Below, piece after piece: positions 11,954-25,343 of a DNA stretch of 64,000 nt; position 1 is the first letter of the stretch; every line of letters begins with the position of its first letter. The position numbers and the translations under genes are program-made. Below the pieces are notes generated by a model, which made no database searches, had not been told where the DNA came from, and saw only the letters and a program-made list of their open reading frames with translations. The DNA is from Periplaneta americana (Eukaryota; Arthropoda; Insecta; Blattodea; Blattidae). The stretch lies in contig NC_091120.1 of the NCBI RefSeq assembly GCF_040183065.1, positions 23,482,208-23,546,207 of the forward strand, given 5' to 3'.

Positions 11954-13727
11954 GGGTAAACATTGGTAATTTCGTGATAATTTCATGAAAACTAATTTAA
12001 AATACAAATGTGTAAATATATCTTTATTCCGATTTTTTCATCTAAAAGACGATAACTTGCTGTACAAATCTGGAGATATAAAAGATTGGATACGTTCTTG
12101 AATATGTGCCAAAAACCACTTTTACAACTTAAGCTGAAAGGTTGGTTATTTCGTGATAACCTTGGTATTTTCGTGATATTGCATTGATAATTTCGTGAGA
12201 GGTAGAAAAATTGTGGACAAATTCATTAAAGTCAATTTAAATTCTCATTTATTGTTACAAGACTTGAAACATAGTAATTCCGTCTAATATTCATAGCAAG
12301 AAAACATAGAAATGCATATCAACACATAATAAGAATGAAATCAAAGTAAAAATTTAAATTGAAAAGAGATCTTCTTTGCCCTGAAAGGGTGAACACTTTT
12401 ATTACGGACTTTACTATAGCCTATATTACTAGGGTAACTCCAAAAGCAATGCATAACGTTTGTGTGAAAATTATATTTTTATCCTACAGCTTTGCTATTT
12501 TCACAGAATGTAGATCCATCCTTAAGGAACAAAATGTCACTTTTCCACATAATCCCTGTCCCTTTCAACTGCCTTATGTAATCTAGGAACGAGGGCCTGT
12601 AGACCAGAACGGTAAAAGTCTGGACCAACACGTCTGAGCCACTCTTTAGCAGCGTGCACAAGGGAGTCATCTTCTAACCTCGTTCCGCGAAGGGATCCTT
12701 CAGTTTACCAAAGAGATGGTAATCGCACGGTGCCAGTTCAGGACTGTAAGGCGGATGTTTCAGTGTTGTCTATCCGAATTTTCTGATTTGGTCTGTGGTC
12801 TTGTGACTGACGTATGGCTGTGCGTTGTCGTGCAATAGCAGGACATCCTGCTTCTCCCGATGTCGTCGAACACGACTCAGTCGAACTTGACGTTTCTTGA
12901 GAGTTGCAACATACCCGTCAGAATTAATGGTGGTTCCGTGTGGCATGATGTCCCAAGGAAGAGTCCTTCTGAATCGAAAAACACAGTAGCCATAACTTTT
13001 CCTGCCGAAGGTGTACTTTTGAATTTCTATTTCTTTGGTGAATTTGCATGATGCCACTCCATTGTCTGCCTCTGTCTACGGTCCAAAATGGTGGAACCAT
13101 ATTCCATCTTCTGTCACAATTCTTGCAAGTAAGTCATCTAGCACTTATCATTGGCACTTAGCATGATAACAAATCAAACAGAAGCTACACTGAACCCATT
13201 GCGTCTCCGTTTTCTTTTTTGTTATCACATCTTGTCTTCAGATTTCTAAAATTCCTATTGTAATACATTTTATACTATTTTAAAAATTGTAACACTTAAT
13301 GCTCAACAAAATTTCGCCTCAAACAGCTAAGATTTCTATCAGTAAAGCTAAGCCTATATGGCGACTCCAGATGTATCTAAAATTCCAAAAACATTTCCTA
13401 AAATTTCATGAAGATACAATAAATCTTTGTACCAAATATCATATGCTTACCTTTAGTAATAAGTATGTAATGTAATTACAAACATCCACAAAATTTGTAC
13501 GAGTATGCCTGAGAAGTCGACGCAAACTTGCTCTCTCCAAACATAAAAGCTCACTGAAGAAACTACAATAGTCACACAAAGCTTATCTGTATGCTTCTGG
13601 AAACTGGACAACATATGCAATCCCTTGGCGGAAATTTGGATCTCGTAACACCATTGGTTAGTTCACAAAAGAGCAAAGAAAAAGTATCAGGAAATAACCA
13701 CTGCCACGAAATTACCAATGTTTACCC
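11954..13727. mobile_element. TA-flanked TIR element with subterminal repeats
   Basis: Ends GGGTAAACATTGGTAATTTC are inverted copies of each other over about 23 bp and are flanked by TA. The motif TAATTTCGTGATAA and variants recur inside the left end (about 11965-12205), as transposase-binding repeats do. The interior holds a mariner transposase relic, probably a later insertion. No own transposase seen. Pogo-like by TSD only. Confidence 0.65.
12430..13145 (-). pseudogene. Mariner transposase relic (irritans/mauritiana-like)
   Basis: Contains DGIWFHHFGP, MPHGTTINSDGYVATL, then LLLHDNAQPYVSH and, after a stop, YSPELAPCDYHLFGKLK. These match the three catalytic blocks of mariner (DD34D-type) transposases. 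Frameshifts and stops break the frame, and the N-terminus is absent. The left end ACTAGGGTAACTCCAAAAGC looks like a mariner 3' TIR. Confidence 0.8.
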
Positions 13728-14887
13728 TACAGCGAAATTGAATTGTTACAGGGAAGAGAATAGAAGAAAAAGACGGAAGAAAGAAATGACTAAAGAAAAA
13801 AGTAATCATGAGAACCAGGTGGTGATTAGGGATCAAAAATCCAATTTTTTATTTTTATTTTTATTTTTTATTTTTTTGATTTACAAAACTTGCTCTTGGA
13901 AACAATATAAATATTGTGTGTGTGTGTGTGTGGGGGGGGGTATTTCTGCAGATAAGCCCTTTAAATTTGGCGGTGCATGTAATTCATACATCCTTCTTTT
14001 TTTAAAATGCTATTTTCCATAAGTTGACATTTTTCAAAGTTAAGTGCATTTTTCTCTGAAACTAGGAAAAAAACATAAAGGAAGCAATAACGAAAGGAAG
14101 AAAAGAAGAAAAAACTGAAGAAATAATACGCGATTAGGGACAGTGAAAGGGAAACGAAACAGAGATAGTGCTAAGGTAGAATAAATACAGGAAGGAAGAG
14201 AACAGAGAAAACGAAAAAAAAGTAATAGCGGTAAAAGAGGAATAAGAAAGAGCAGAAATGAAGAAGATTGCAAGGTCAAAGAGAGAAAGAAGGAAATAAT
14301 AAAGATAAAGATAGGCGTAAATACGGAGGCAGAAAGAAATAGATGCATAAAAGAAGAGAGAGAAAAACGAAGGAAGATAGAATAGACGTTAAAAGATAGA
14401 AATAAGAAAAATAAAATTGTATTTTTCGTGTGATATACTCACAATAATGTAGCAGTAGAGCTCTAAGAGGTATTGGAGGTCTTGATTCGATGAACTGATG
14501 CAAGAGCTTAAAGACGGACCATTCCTAACTTCAGTCGACAGAGTTACAACTACACAATAAAGAATTACATAATAGTAGGCGTTATTGCACCATGGCGTGA
14601 GGAAAGCTTTTACTGCCTGTTCAACATGTTGACTGGTGTGTGGTGTGACTATTAATGGAATCCAAATACTTTATTGCATTTAAAACGAATAGTCGATAAA
14701 CGTTGCATGGTGGCTGTAAATGTAATATCCCTTTGGTAAGCACGTAAAGCCAACAATGACGTCATGATTCTGCGATTGGCATAAATACTGTAGAACTTTT
14801 GACGAGTGCGGAGTATTAACGGGAAAATGAATGTTCTGAAGTTTCTGGGGATTGATTTCGGACATCAATGTGCAGAAATGAATTTAA
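13728..14887. other. Purine-biased low-complexity stretch
   Basis: Includes a (GT)n/G run at 13916-13940 and a purine-rich block at about 14050-14410. Open frames on the complementary strand (Leu/Phe/Ser-rich) follow from this bias. No gene recognised. Confidence 0.6.
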
Positions 14888-15762
14888 GGGGAGAGGATGG
14901 TATTTTTTGGTGAAAAATTAATAAACTAAAAAAAAAATTCTTTAAAATACTCTGTGATATGTGTGGAATGCATAGCATAACATTTTGTGGGTATTTGTGC
15001 CCTTATCGGATGTTGAGTCGCCATTTTTAAACTTCCTGCGTTATGGATTTTTAAATCACTCGCACTTTTATTGTTGTTTCCGGTAAATTAAATTTTCAAA
15101 ATTTTTTTTTCTTTAAAATACCCTTTGATATATGTGGAATGCATTGCATAACATTTTGTGGGTATTTGTACCCTTGTCGGATATTGAGACGTCATTTTTA
15201 AACTTCCTGCGCTATGGATTTTTAAATCACACGCCCGCTTTTATCGGTTTCCAGTAACTTAATTTTTTTTTTTGCTACATTGCCAGACAAAAATGGATAT
15301 AATTTCTGAACTATTGAAGATACATGCATGAAATTTAGAACACACATTCTTTAGACTGTTAGGAAACTTTTCTCTGTAATAGAATTTTGTTAATTGATTT
15401 CATTTTAAAAATACGTCCGTTTGTTTTCAAGAAAGGAAATCAGAAAATTGTTATTAAATTTTAATTGTTTATTTACAAACGTAGGTACTAATATCAAAAT
15501 TCTGTTACAGAGAGTTTGTAGAACATGGATTTGCAAATACATTGCAAAAAACTGTTTGAATCTATCTTCAAAAACGGTTAAGATATATCGGTTTTAGTAC
15601 AATCCTGCATTGGGTATATTTTTTTTCAAATTTGGGCCTCCAATTTTTTTTTTCAAATATTTTTATTTGGTTGAGTTTCCACAGCCATGAGCTCTCTACA
15701 TACAAAAAATTAATATTTTACACCAAATAGGAAAAAAATTAAAAAAATACCATCCTTTCCCC
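14888..15762. mobile_element. TTAA-flanked TIR element (piggyBac/Kolobok-type MITE)
   Basis: Bounded by TTAA on both sides (14884-14887 and 15763-15766). Terminal repeats GGGGAGAGGATGGTATTTTT and its near-complement GGGGAAAGGATGGTATTTTT. Inside, two ~135-bp direct repeats (about 14934-15068 and 15111-15245) share GGAATGCAT..CATAACATTTTG and CTTCCTGCG(T/C)TATGG. No coding region. Confidence 0.75.
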
Positions 15763-16183
15763 TTAAGACACGAATCGTAAACTGTTGTATGTAGGCCTAC
15801 TAAGTATGTGGTATGTAGATGCGAATTTTACATTTTGTTCGTATCGTGTACTAAAATATCCAACGTTTCGAAGCGACACATCGTCTCAATGTTCAGAAAA
15901 GACAATGAAAAGAGACTTTTGCTAACGGACTCAGTATACTGGGTGCTTCAGAGGATCCGTATTATTTTTATTTCTCGAAAATGACATAATACTGGATATT
16001 CGCGAAAAGAAATTCTCAGCCAAAACCTATATGAAGATGCACATGCTACAGAGGAAGAAGAAAAAGAAGTATGCAAAAAGTTTACGAGTTCCCTTATTGT
16101 GTGTTAATTGATTTAACTTGAATGGTTGGATAAGTATGAATATGGAAACAAAACATTAAAAACAAGTCTTCGCAAAATTATTT

Positions 16184-16542
16184 TTATTGCAAACGGTTTC
16201 GTATAAAATAACGTCTGTAATACATGCTTTCGACACTCTTTCACTGACTAATGAAATTTAAGAAATTATCCTACACTACAGATGAAGACTTTGACAAGTA
16301 TACATATTAATAGCGCCCCTGCAGGCATTCATGTTGATTACAATTATAATAAATAACTGAGAAGCAGTAGAATGTGACCATAACGTCACAGTATTCAATA
16401 GCAGTAACTTTACAAGCTGTGAACACATTTTTATTGTTCGCCAATAGTCATTACAAAAGATGAGAATGTTTATATCGGTCATGACTTATATTGTTGAATC
16501 TCAATTAATAAACAGATGTAAAAAATGACAAGTTTGCAACAA
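16184..16542. repeat. Direct repeat R (left), flanking the Crypton-like element
   Basis: Shares roughly nine in ten bases with 17524-17892, including CGTATAAAATAACGTCTGTA and AGCGCCCCTGCAGGCATTC. It begins TTATTGCAAAC and ends GTTTGCAACAA, short inverted ends that make R look like a small MITE in its own right. Confidence 0.75.
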
Positions 16543-17523
16543 ATAGTAATATGCGTTACAAGAGCGGTATGTTGAAGTTTTCATGTTCGAGGAAAAGTTT
16601 GAAAAAGCGAAACGTAGTTGAGCTTTTTTAATTTCCGAGAATTGAAAGAAAACATACCGCTCGTGTATCGTACATTATTTTGCGCGAAGATCGTTTATTA
16701 CATACCTGAAAGAGGAATTTCTAATTAGTTGCAATGAAATCTCCATCTTGGTTTCTGTTCAATGACGGCAAATTTGCAAAACAAAAATATCTATCTTCAA
16801 CATTGTTGCTTTAAAATATTTTCTGTGTTTACTATACTCCAGCAGGCCGTGATATACGTCTGTCTTTTTTTCCCCCACGAACTTAAAACAAACGGTAAGG
16901 TTATGTAATGATTTAATGATTTACCACAGATTATTAGCAGATTTCAAAGTTGTAGTCCTTTTCACGAAATAAGCAAGCATTTTTTTTTCATTAATTTCTC
17001 TTTTTTTTCCTTCCAACCAATTTGTGAATATATTATAGGCTCTTTCATTCCTTGCCCTGGATTTGTCGGGAGCCAGAGAAGCACAGCCTTGTTCCCAATC
17101 CTCTTCAACTTCAAGATCCACATCTCCTTCGTTCAAAGTAGCCACCATGATGAGTCTGGAATCTTGTTGATTTTTTCACGGCTTCCTTAATGTTACTTGC
17201 ATCACGAATGCAGTAACTTTAGTGGAGTTGTAGAGTTTACTTAATTTTTGCAAATATTTAAAAACAATAATTAACAGTGCAATTTAGGTGAAATTGCAGT
17301 GGTAAGTTTCCAATTTATAATTATTACTATATTGAACGTCTCTAAATATAATATGTTAAAAGCCTAAAGCAGTAAAATCAATATGTCACTTAAGCGGTAA
17401 GAAGAGGGAAATTGTTATGTGTGTTAGGTTGGGAATACTGAATGTGGAATTTTAGACTTTCCGCGGATTGGTTTTGTGCGGAAACCAAGCAAATACGCAC
17501 GATCTCGCACAAAATTATTTTTT
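16543..17523 (-). mobile_element. Crypton-like tyrosine-recombinase element
   Basis: About 980 bp between two copies of repeat R. The minus strand carries a promoter-like AT-rich leader, one coding exon (16921-17148) and a tail. The tail has an inverted repeat, ACAAGAGCGGTATGTT and its near-complement AACATACCGCTCGTGT, around a ~100-bp core. A deleted, inverted copy lies at 4668-5390. The recombinase catalytic domain is absent, so this copy is not autonomous. Confidence 0.6.
16921..17148 (-). CDS. N-terminal SAM-like domain of a Crypton-type tyrosine recombinase (single exon, partial)
   Basis: 75 codons from ATG. An acidic start (EGDVDLEVEEDWEQG) is followed by PDKSRARNERAYNIFTNW and KKMLAYF..TLKSANNLW. 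This is the helical N-terminal DNA-binding (SAM-like) domain found before the catalytic domain in Crypton/KCTD1-like tyrosine recombinases. The frame ends at a possible donor, CTGTGGTAAAT, so it may be a first exon. No exon with the catalytic Arg-His-Arg-Tyr set is found nearby, so it cannot catalyse recombination. It could be a relic or a DNA-binding fragment. Confidence 0.55.
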   Translation of the reverse strand: MVATLNEGDVDLEVEEDWEQGCASLAPDKSRARNERAYNIFTNWLEGKKREINEKKMLAYFVKRTTTLKSANNLW

Positions 17524-17892
17524 TTATTGCAAAAGATTTCGTATAAAATAACGTCTGTAATACATGTTTTCGACACTCCTTTATTGACTGCTTCTTATAT
17601 GCTAAATTTAAGAAATTATCCTACATGCAGATGAAGACTTTGACAAGTATACATATTAATAGCGCCCCTGCAGGCATTCGTGTTGATTAAAATTATAATA
17701 AATAACTGAGAAGCAATACAGTGTGATCATAACGTCACAGTATTCAATAGCAGTAACTTTACAAGCTATGAACACATTTGTATTCTGTTCGCCAATAGTC
17801 ATTACAAAAGATGAGAATGTTTATATAGGTCATGACCTTTATTTTTGAATCTCAATTAATAAACATATTTAAAAATGATGAGTTTGCAACAA
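17524..17892. repeat. Direct repeat R (right)
   Basis: Second copy of R, same orientation as 16184-16542, with small indels (for example an extra CTTCTTATATGCT-like segment). It starts directly after the Crypton-like element and ends GTTTGCAACAA. Confidence 0.75.
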
Positions 17893-18304
17893 AAAGTTGT
17901 GTCGAGTGCTTTATGTAGAAAAAAAAGCACTACGCACAGTGCCGAATTTAGGCGTAGGCAACCGAGGCAGTTGCCTAGGACGGCAATTTCCAGGGTCGCG
18001 GCATTTTCTCTCTCTTTCTCTTCCTTTTTCTTTTTTTACATTTTCATTTTAGAGTGGAATTTGTTTTTAAAACACTTTTTAGTAAATCTTTTCTGAAATT
18101 TGTTTTTGTACACCTTGTGGAAGTCGAATATTGTTTTGTTATCATATGGTCGTGGTCGTGGCGAGAGTAAAAGGAAAGTGTGCAGCTGCATAGTTATATT
18201 TAATGCTGGTATTATATTACTATACTATGAAAGTGCTTAAATTTAACTACTTGTAATAAACAAGAATGCATTGTTGAAAATCAAATTGGATGTTTGCTTA
18301 TTAT

Positions 18305-20500
<2,196 letters not shown>

Positions 20501-20508
20501 CTTATTAT

Positions 20509-21054
20509 ATTATCGCTATGAATAGTAATCACAACTCTGTTATTTTACCAATATAATATATCGTCAACAATACTATTTAATCATTTTCCAGCATGTGCAC
20601 TATATAATTCGATATGAAAGGTTTATTCCGCAAAGAGTTAGAGTGTATTTTTCAATTTACTTTACATTTCCTATGGAAGGAAGAAATAATCGTAATAATT
20701 ATCCACCAACAAAAGCAGTGCTTAAAAATAAAATTCAGCCTGCCTTTCACAAAGGACTCAATTTTGTTTCAATATGGATAAGTTTGAATGTACAGTGTTA
20801 CTATAAATGATCTTTCCGATTACAAACTTGAATAACTATCGTTAGGAGAGACTTAGAAACATGATATTGGTATCAATGGAAAGAGAAACTCAAATATTTT
20901 TGTTATCCATTCGGTTAAATTACATGTGCTACTCTTAAATCAGCAAAAATTAGAAAACATGAAATTGGTATCCACAGAAACAGAAACTCCAACAATTTTT
21001 TAATTCTTTCACTGGAAAACATGAAACATGAAACAGAAAGAGTAAGTAAGTAAG
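20509..21054. other. AT-rich stretch with a short direct repeat
   Basis: Two ~50-bp imperfect direct repeats (about 20857-20905 and 20954-21003) share ATTGGTATC and AGAAACTC. They lie next to a mariner-type transposase relic and may be part of it. No gene. Confidence 0.45.
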
Positions 21055-21440
21055 TCACATGTGCTCAATGTGAGCTCCTTGTGTCACACGACACACATCA
21101 AGTCTGTAGTCAATTTCCTGCCATACACGTTGTAGCATTGGACCATCCACCAGTGCAATGGCCTGTGTGATGCGGACACGAAGATCCTCAATGGTAAGTG
21201 GTAATGGTGGCTGATACATTTGTTGTTTTATAAAAACCCACAGAAAAAAATCACAAGGAGTGAGGTCGGGGGAATGTGGAGGCCAATGCAAACATTCTAA
21301 ATCTTCACGGCCACACGTCTAATCCATCTCCTCTGAAGTCGTGTATTCAGTTCGTTTCTGACATCTAAGTGGTAATGGGGTGGAGCCCCGTCCTGCTGAA
21401 AAATGAGACCTTTGATGTCCTGTTCCAGTTGTGGAAGAAG
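21055..21440 (-). pseudogene. Mariner/IS630-type transposase, C-terminal relic
   Basis: QQDGAPPHYHLDVRNELNTR lies upstream and, after a frameshift, MHWPPHSPDLTPCDFFLW, the DD(E/D) blocks 2 and 3, then a C-terminus ending RVTQGAHIEHM. No N-terminal domain and no clear TIRs nearby. Confidence 0.75.
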
Positions 21441-22165
21441 CCACGTTCTTAGTCATAACATGGCCAACATTGAACAAGTTTATATAAATGCACATTTAAC
21501 GTGAGTTTAATATAGCAATTACTTTGTTTTTTAGAACTTTGAACATGTATTTATATTAGGCGATTATCAAAATGGCCATGACTAGACCACGATAATGACG
21601 TGACTCCGATTTGTGCCGAAGTCTGTATTTCTCGTTAGCCACGGTGTAGGGCCTAACTTGAGGAGCCTGGGACTTAGAAAACTCACAACGAAAAGTATAT
21701 GATATAGTAATTAATTTCTCTTAACAAAGAGTGTTTCATCATTACAGCGTCTCTGTCTCTTTTGTTAGTTTATTATAAAATGCAATGCAGAATATTACAA
21801 AACGTATTTTTGAACTTGAACATAACTCATCATTATGTTTTTATTTTAATCAGTAACTTGTTCTTCTATTTCAAGTCCTCCATTTCCGAAAAAAATAAAT
21901 TGTAGATACTGAATATTAAAAAATCCGTCCATAAAGTTCAGGATAAAGTTATATAGAAAGACAAACTGCATGTCCAAAACCATTCTGTGTATTAGAACTT
22001 CTTATAACAGAAAGTCAATCTTGGGAGAAAAAAAAACGCGATAATAATAATAAAAAAAAACACTTCAGAGTACTATCACAGTTTAGTATATACAGTCACG
22101 AAGCTCAATACGTAGGGGATATGCATCCATAGATAATTGATAACCACTAAGATCGCTAATATCGC

Positions 22166-23797
22166 CAATGAATAGGAATTATATAGAATGGACACTGAGC
22201 GAATTTTCCTGTGTTTTCTTTCTCTGTGCGCCGGCGTTTAGTTCCACTTTCAAGCGCTAGAGGTTAGTGTAATCTGCTCGATTACACGCTAATATAATAA
22301 TTGAGAGTAGAGTTGAGACAATGGATCCAAACATCGCCTACCTTGTTGCATAATCCAGTAACGCTTTGCTTCAAATAAATTCAAGTTAACAGCTTTTCCT
22401 TATTTCTCAGTGACAAACTAATTGTAATATTTGTTTATATTTTAGATATAATAAAATAAAAAAATAAAATAATATAATACATTATAAAATTATGTAGACC
22501 TATCAAATTTGTTTAATATTTATATACAATGTAATATAGGTAAATGGTTTTACTTCTCATAAGAGTTTTGTTTTTCCATTTTCAGCGCAATCAAATCATT
22601 ATTTATTTTAATTGTTGTTGGGGTCAACGTCTCAACTCTCATTATAAAGGAACTCTAGAGTCTAGACATTACAGTTAATGACGGATTTATTATTTCATAG
22701 GTCCAATTTATTTTATTTGAGTGCATAAGGGTTTGGAATTGAACGGGTTACATCAGCTTCTTGTCTATGCGGATGACGTGAATATGTTAGGAGAAAATAC
22801 ACAAACGATTAGGGAAAACACGGAAATTTTACTTGAAGCAAGTAGAGCGATCGGTTTGGAAGTAAATCCCGAAAAGACAAAGTATATGATTATGTCTCGT
22901 GATCAGAATATTGTACGAAATGGAAATATAAAAATTGGAGATTTATGCTTCGAAGAGGTGGAAAAATTCAAATATCTTGGAGCAACAGTAACAAATATAA
23001 ATGACACTCGGGAGGAAATTAAACGCAGAATAAATATGGGAAATGCCTGTTATTATTCGGTTGAGAAGCTCTTATCATCCAGTCTGCTGTACAAAAATCT
23101 GAAAGTTAGAATTTATAAAACAGTTATATTACCGGTTCTTCTGTACGGTTGTGAAACTTGGACTCTCACTCTGAGAGAGGAACATAGGTTCAGGGTGTTT
23201 GAGAATAAGGTGCTTAGGAAAATATTTGGGGCTAAGCGGGATGAAGTTACAGGAGAATAGAGAAAGTTACACAACACAGAACTGCACGCATTGTATTCTT
23301 CACCTGACATAATTAGGAACATTAAATCCAGACGTTTGAGATGGGCAGGGCATGTAGCACGTATGGGCGAATCCAGAAATGCATATAGAGTGTTAGTTGG
23401 AAGACCGGAGGGAAAAAGACCTTTAGGGAGGCCGAGACGTAGATGGGAGGATAATATTAAAATGGATTTGAGGGAGGTGGGATATGATGATAGAGACTGG
23501 ATTAATTTTGCACAGAATAGGGACCGCTGGCGGGCTTATGTGAGGGCGGCAGTGAACCTTCGGGTTCCTTAAAAGCCATTTGTAAGTAAGTAAGTAAGCA
23601 TAATGTACCTAGATGTATTAATTGTATGTCTGTTAAATTTCCGCTGTGTCGACTGCTAGCTGGTGTGGTGTCAGCGCCAACTCCTGGGAGAAAGCAGAAT
23701 CTCACACTCAAACTGGTTTGAAGGTCATTGAAATCAGTCCTGCTACATCAAAGGTACCGACGCGAAGTGTCCATACTGTATAATTATCTATACTCTG
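22166..23797. mobile_element. hAT-type MITE nested in MULE-type element, itself holding a LINE
   Basis: Alignable over both flanks with the MITE at 43874-45004 (for example TGTGCGCCGGCGTTTAGTTC and GGTACCGACGCGAAGTGTCC). Compared with the uninterrupted MULE-type copy at 38316, the insertion falls at CTAATATCGC/CGCCTCATTAC. The TSD is imperfect, so this is old. It contains an RTE-like LINE at 22728-23597. Confidence 0.65.
22728..23597 (+). pseudogene. RTE-like LINE, 5'-truncated, with in-frame stop
   Basis: The frame from 22721 has the reverse-transcriptase catalytic box YADDVNML, then [15 protein letters not shown] and [12 protein letters not shown], interrupted by a TAG at about 23260. The following frame (23291-23572) holds RRLRWAGHVARMGESRNAYR and GRPRRRWEDNIKMDL. 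The tail is (TAAG)n. The orthologous empty site at about 44418 gives a ~5-bp TSD (GCATA). Other copies: 29473, 31098, 46120 and 56804 (all minus) and a tail at 2536. Confidence 0.85.
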
Positions 23798-23949
23798 CTA
23801 CCGCCTCATTACAGACAATGCGTTATAGTACCGGCACAGTCTATTGTTCCTAGTACCCTCACAACTCAAGCTTCGTGACTGTATATACTAGACTGTAGTA
23901 CTAGAGCGTTTTATATAAAAAAGAAATATGTACCTTTGTTCTGGCAATA

Positions 23950-23952
<3 letters not shown>

Positions 23953-23985
<33 letters not shown>
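23953..23985. repeat. (TTA)n microsatellite
   Basis: About 11 TTA units following AATAAAG, possibly a LINE tail. Confidence 0.85.
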
Positions 23986-23988
<3 letters not shown>

Positions 23989-25341
23989 CTAAAATGGGAA
24001 ATAAAACATGGAAGGTCACTCGAAAGATACAATAGCTTTAGAAATCGAAACAGGCGATAACTTAAGCCTTGAAATAGAAAAGAAGAATAAGAATATCGAA
24101 ACCATGATGAGATGTGACTCGGAACTTGTTGCACTGAGAATAAATGTCACTTAACAAACTATCATGAATGATTGTTTAGTGTTTATTCTTTAAATATGGC
24201 AGACTTGAGCTACAAATACTTCAATTGTTAAGTAGTAAGGCCTCCGTTTGCATAGTAAGGAATATCCCATGACGTCACATAATACGTCACGCAATTCCTT
24301 CGGTCGATACAACAGCATGCTTGTAAGTCGCGTGAATATAGTTGCGTGGTGGAATTTCGTTTCCTTTAGTCGTTACAGTAACTGTTGGGTACAGCGAAGT
24401 TTCTTCCATCGATCAAGGTCTTCCTGTTGTCCATCCATCACGCGTGTCCTACTTCCACAGCGTGAGGACCGTGTCATGCAGGACCACCCCGATCACCAGA
24501 CAGACTCCCGTTATGATCGTGGACGATGACACCCGAGCGCTTGAACCTGAAATTGACAACACTTCATCCATTTCTAATCCATATACAGGGTGATTCAGAA
24601 GAAGGTGGTTGACCAGTAAGTTTTTCTTTCTCTTGTGACCGCTCCTGAAGAAACATTTTATATTTGAAGTAAGAATTAATATAGCATTATAAAAATGATA
24701 TATTACTGTAGATTATAGTCAGCTGAATCAATGTGTAGGATTATTTAAACATTGTGAGACAATAACAATGCTACAGGGGCTTTCCCATTTTCGCATTTAT
24801 TTTCATATTTCTCCTTCCTGGCTCACTCGACCAGTGATATCAACACTAAATTGTGAAAATTAATGTCTATGACAGAAAATAGTTCATGGAAATAATAATA
24901 GAAATAAGTTATAGAAAACATCAATTATAATATAATAAAATAATAGGACATATATTTAACTTAATTACTGTTCTTGTTAGGAATATAAATAATGAGAAAT
25001 AATTGTGTTATAATTCAATTTATTCAAATTTAATTTTGTATTGAATTTAACTTTCAGTTTATTTTGTTTATAATATATCAATGTGTAATATGTATTCCTG
25101 TAATTACACAAGTATTTTTTATGAAATTTCTCATTTAGGCCCTTTTTCTATGTTGTAATTTCTTGCTTAATATATATTAAAACAATATATCATGACTTCA
25201 TAGTGTTTTTCCAAATACACGTTTGTTTTCTGAGCAGTTAATGAGGATTATTTTAGTGTCACGGAATTAGGAAACCATTATTACGGAATTTGGATCCCTG
25301 TCACGGATTTAGGAGCCACTGTATAACAACGAATAATCATA
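23986..25341. other. Intergenic stretch with one mariner-type TIR end
   Basis: A lone TACAGGGTGATTCAGAAG end at about 24588 looks like a mariner-type terminus without a partner. A GC-richer block at about 24260-24590 has two overlapping open frames that I do not recognise. The rest is AT-rich. Confidence 0.45.
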
Positions 25342-25343
25342 TA

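Larger units (their letters stand above)
22078..23896. mobile_element. MULE-type TIR element 1, host of a nested stack
   Basis: Ends ACAGTTTAGTATATACAGTC and the complement of GACTGTATATACTAGACTGT, flanked by an imperfect 9-bp duplication (AGTACTATC / AGTACTAGA). Two sister elements (38316-38496 and 53781-55609) have the same TIR, ACAGTCTA..TATACAGTC(A/G)CGAAGCT, and perfect 9-bp TSDs. A 9-bp TSD fits Mutator-like elements. Removing the inserted hAT-type MITE leaves a short element like the 181-bp copy at 38316. Confidence 0.75.

Noticed and set aside
24248..24593. Two overlapping plus-strand frames in a GC-richer block
   Set aside because: Plausible exon composition, but no family resemblance and no convincing splice sites; the frame runs into a mariner-type end.
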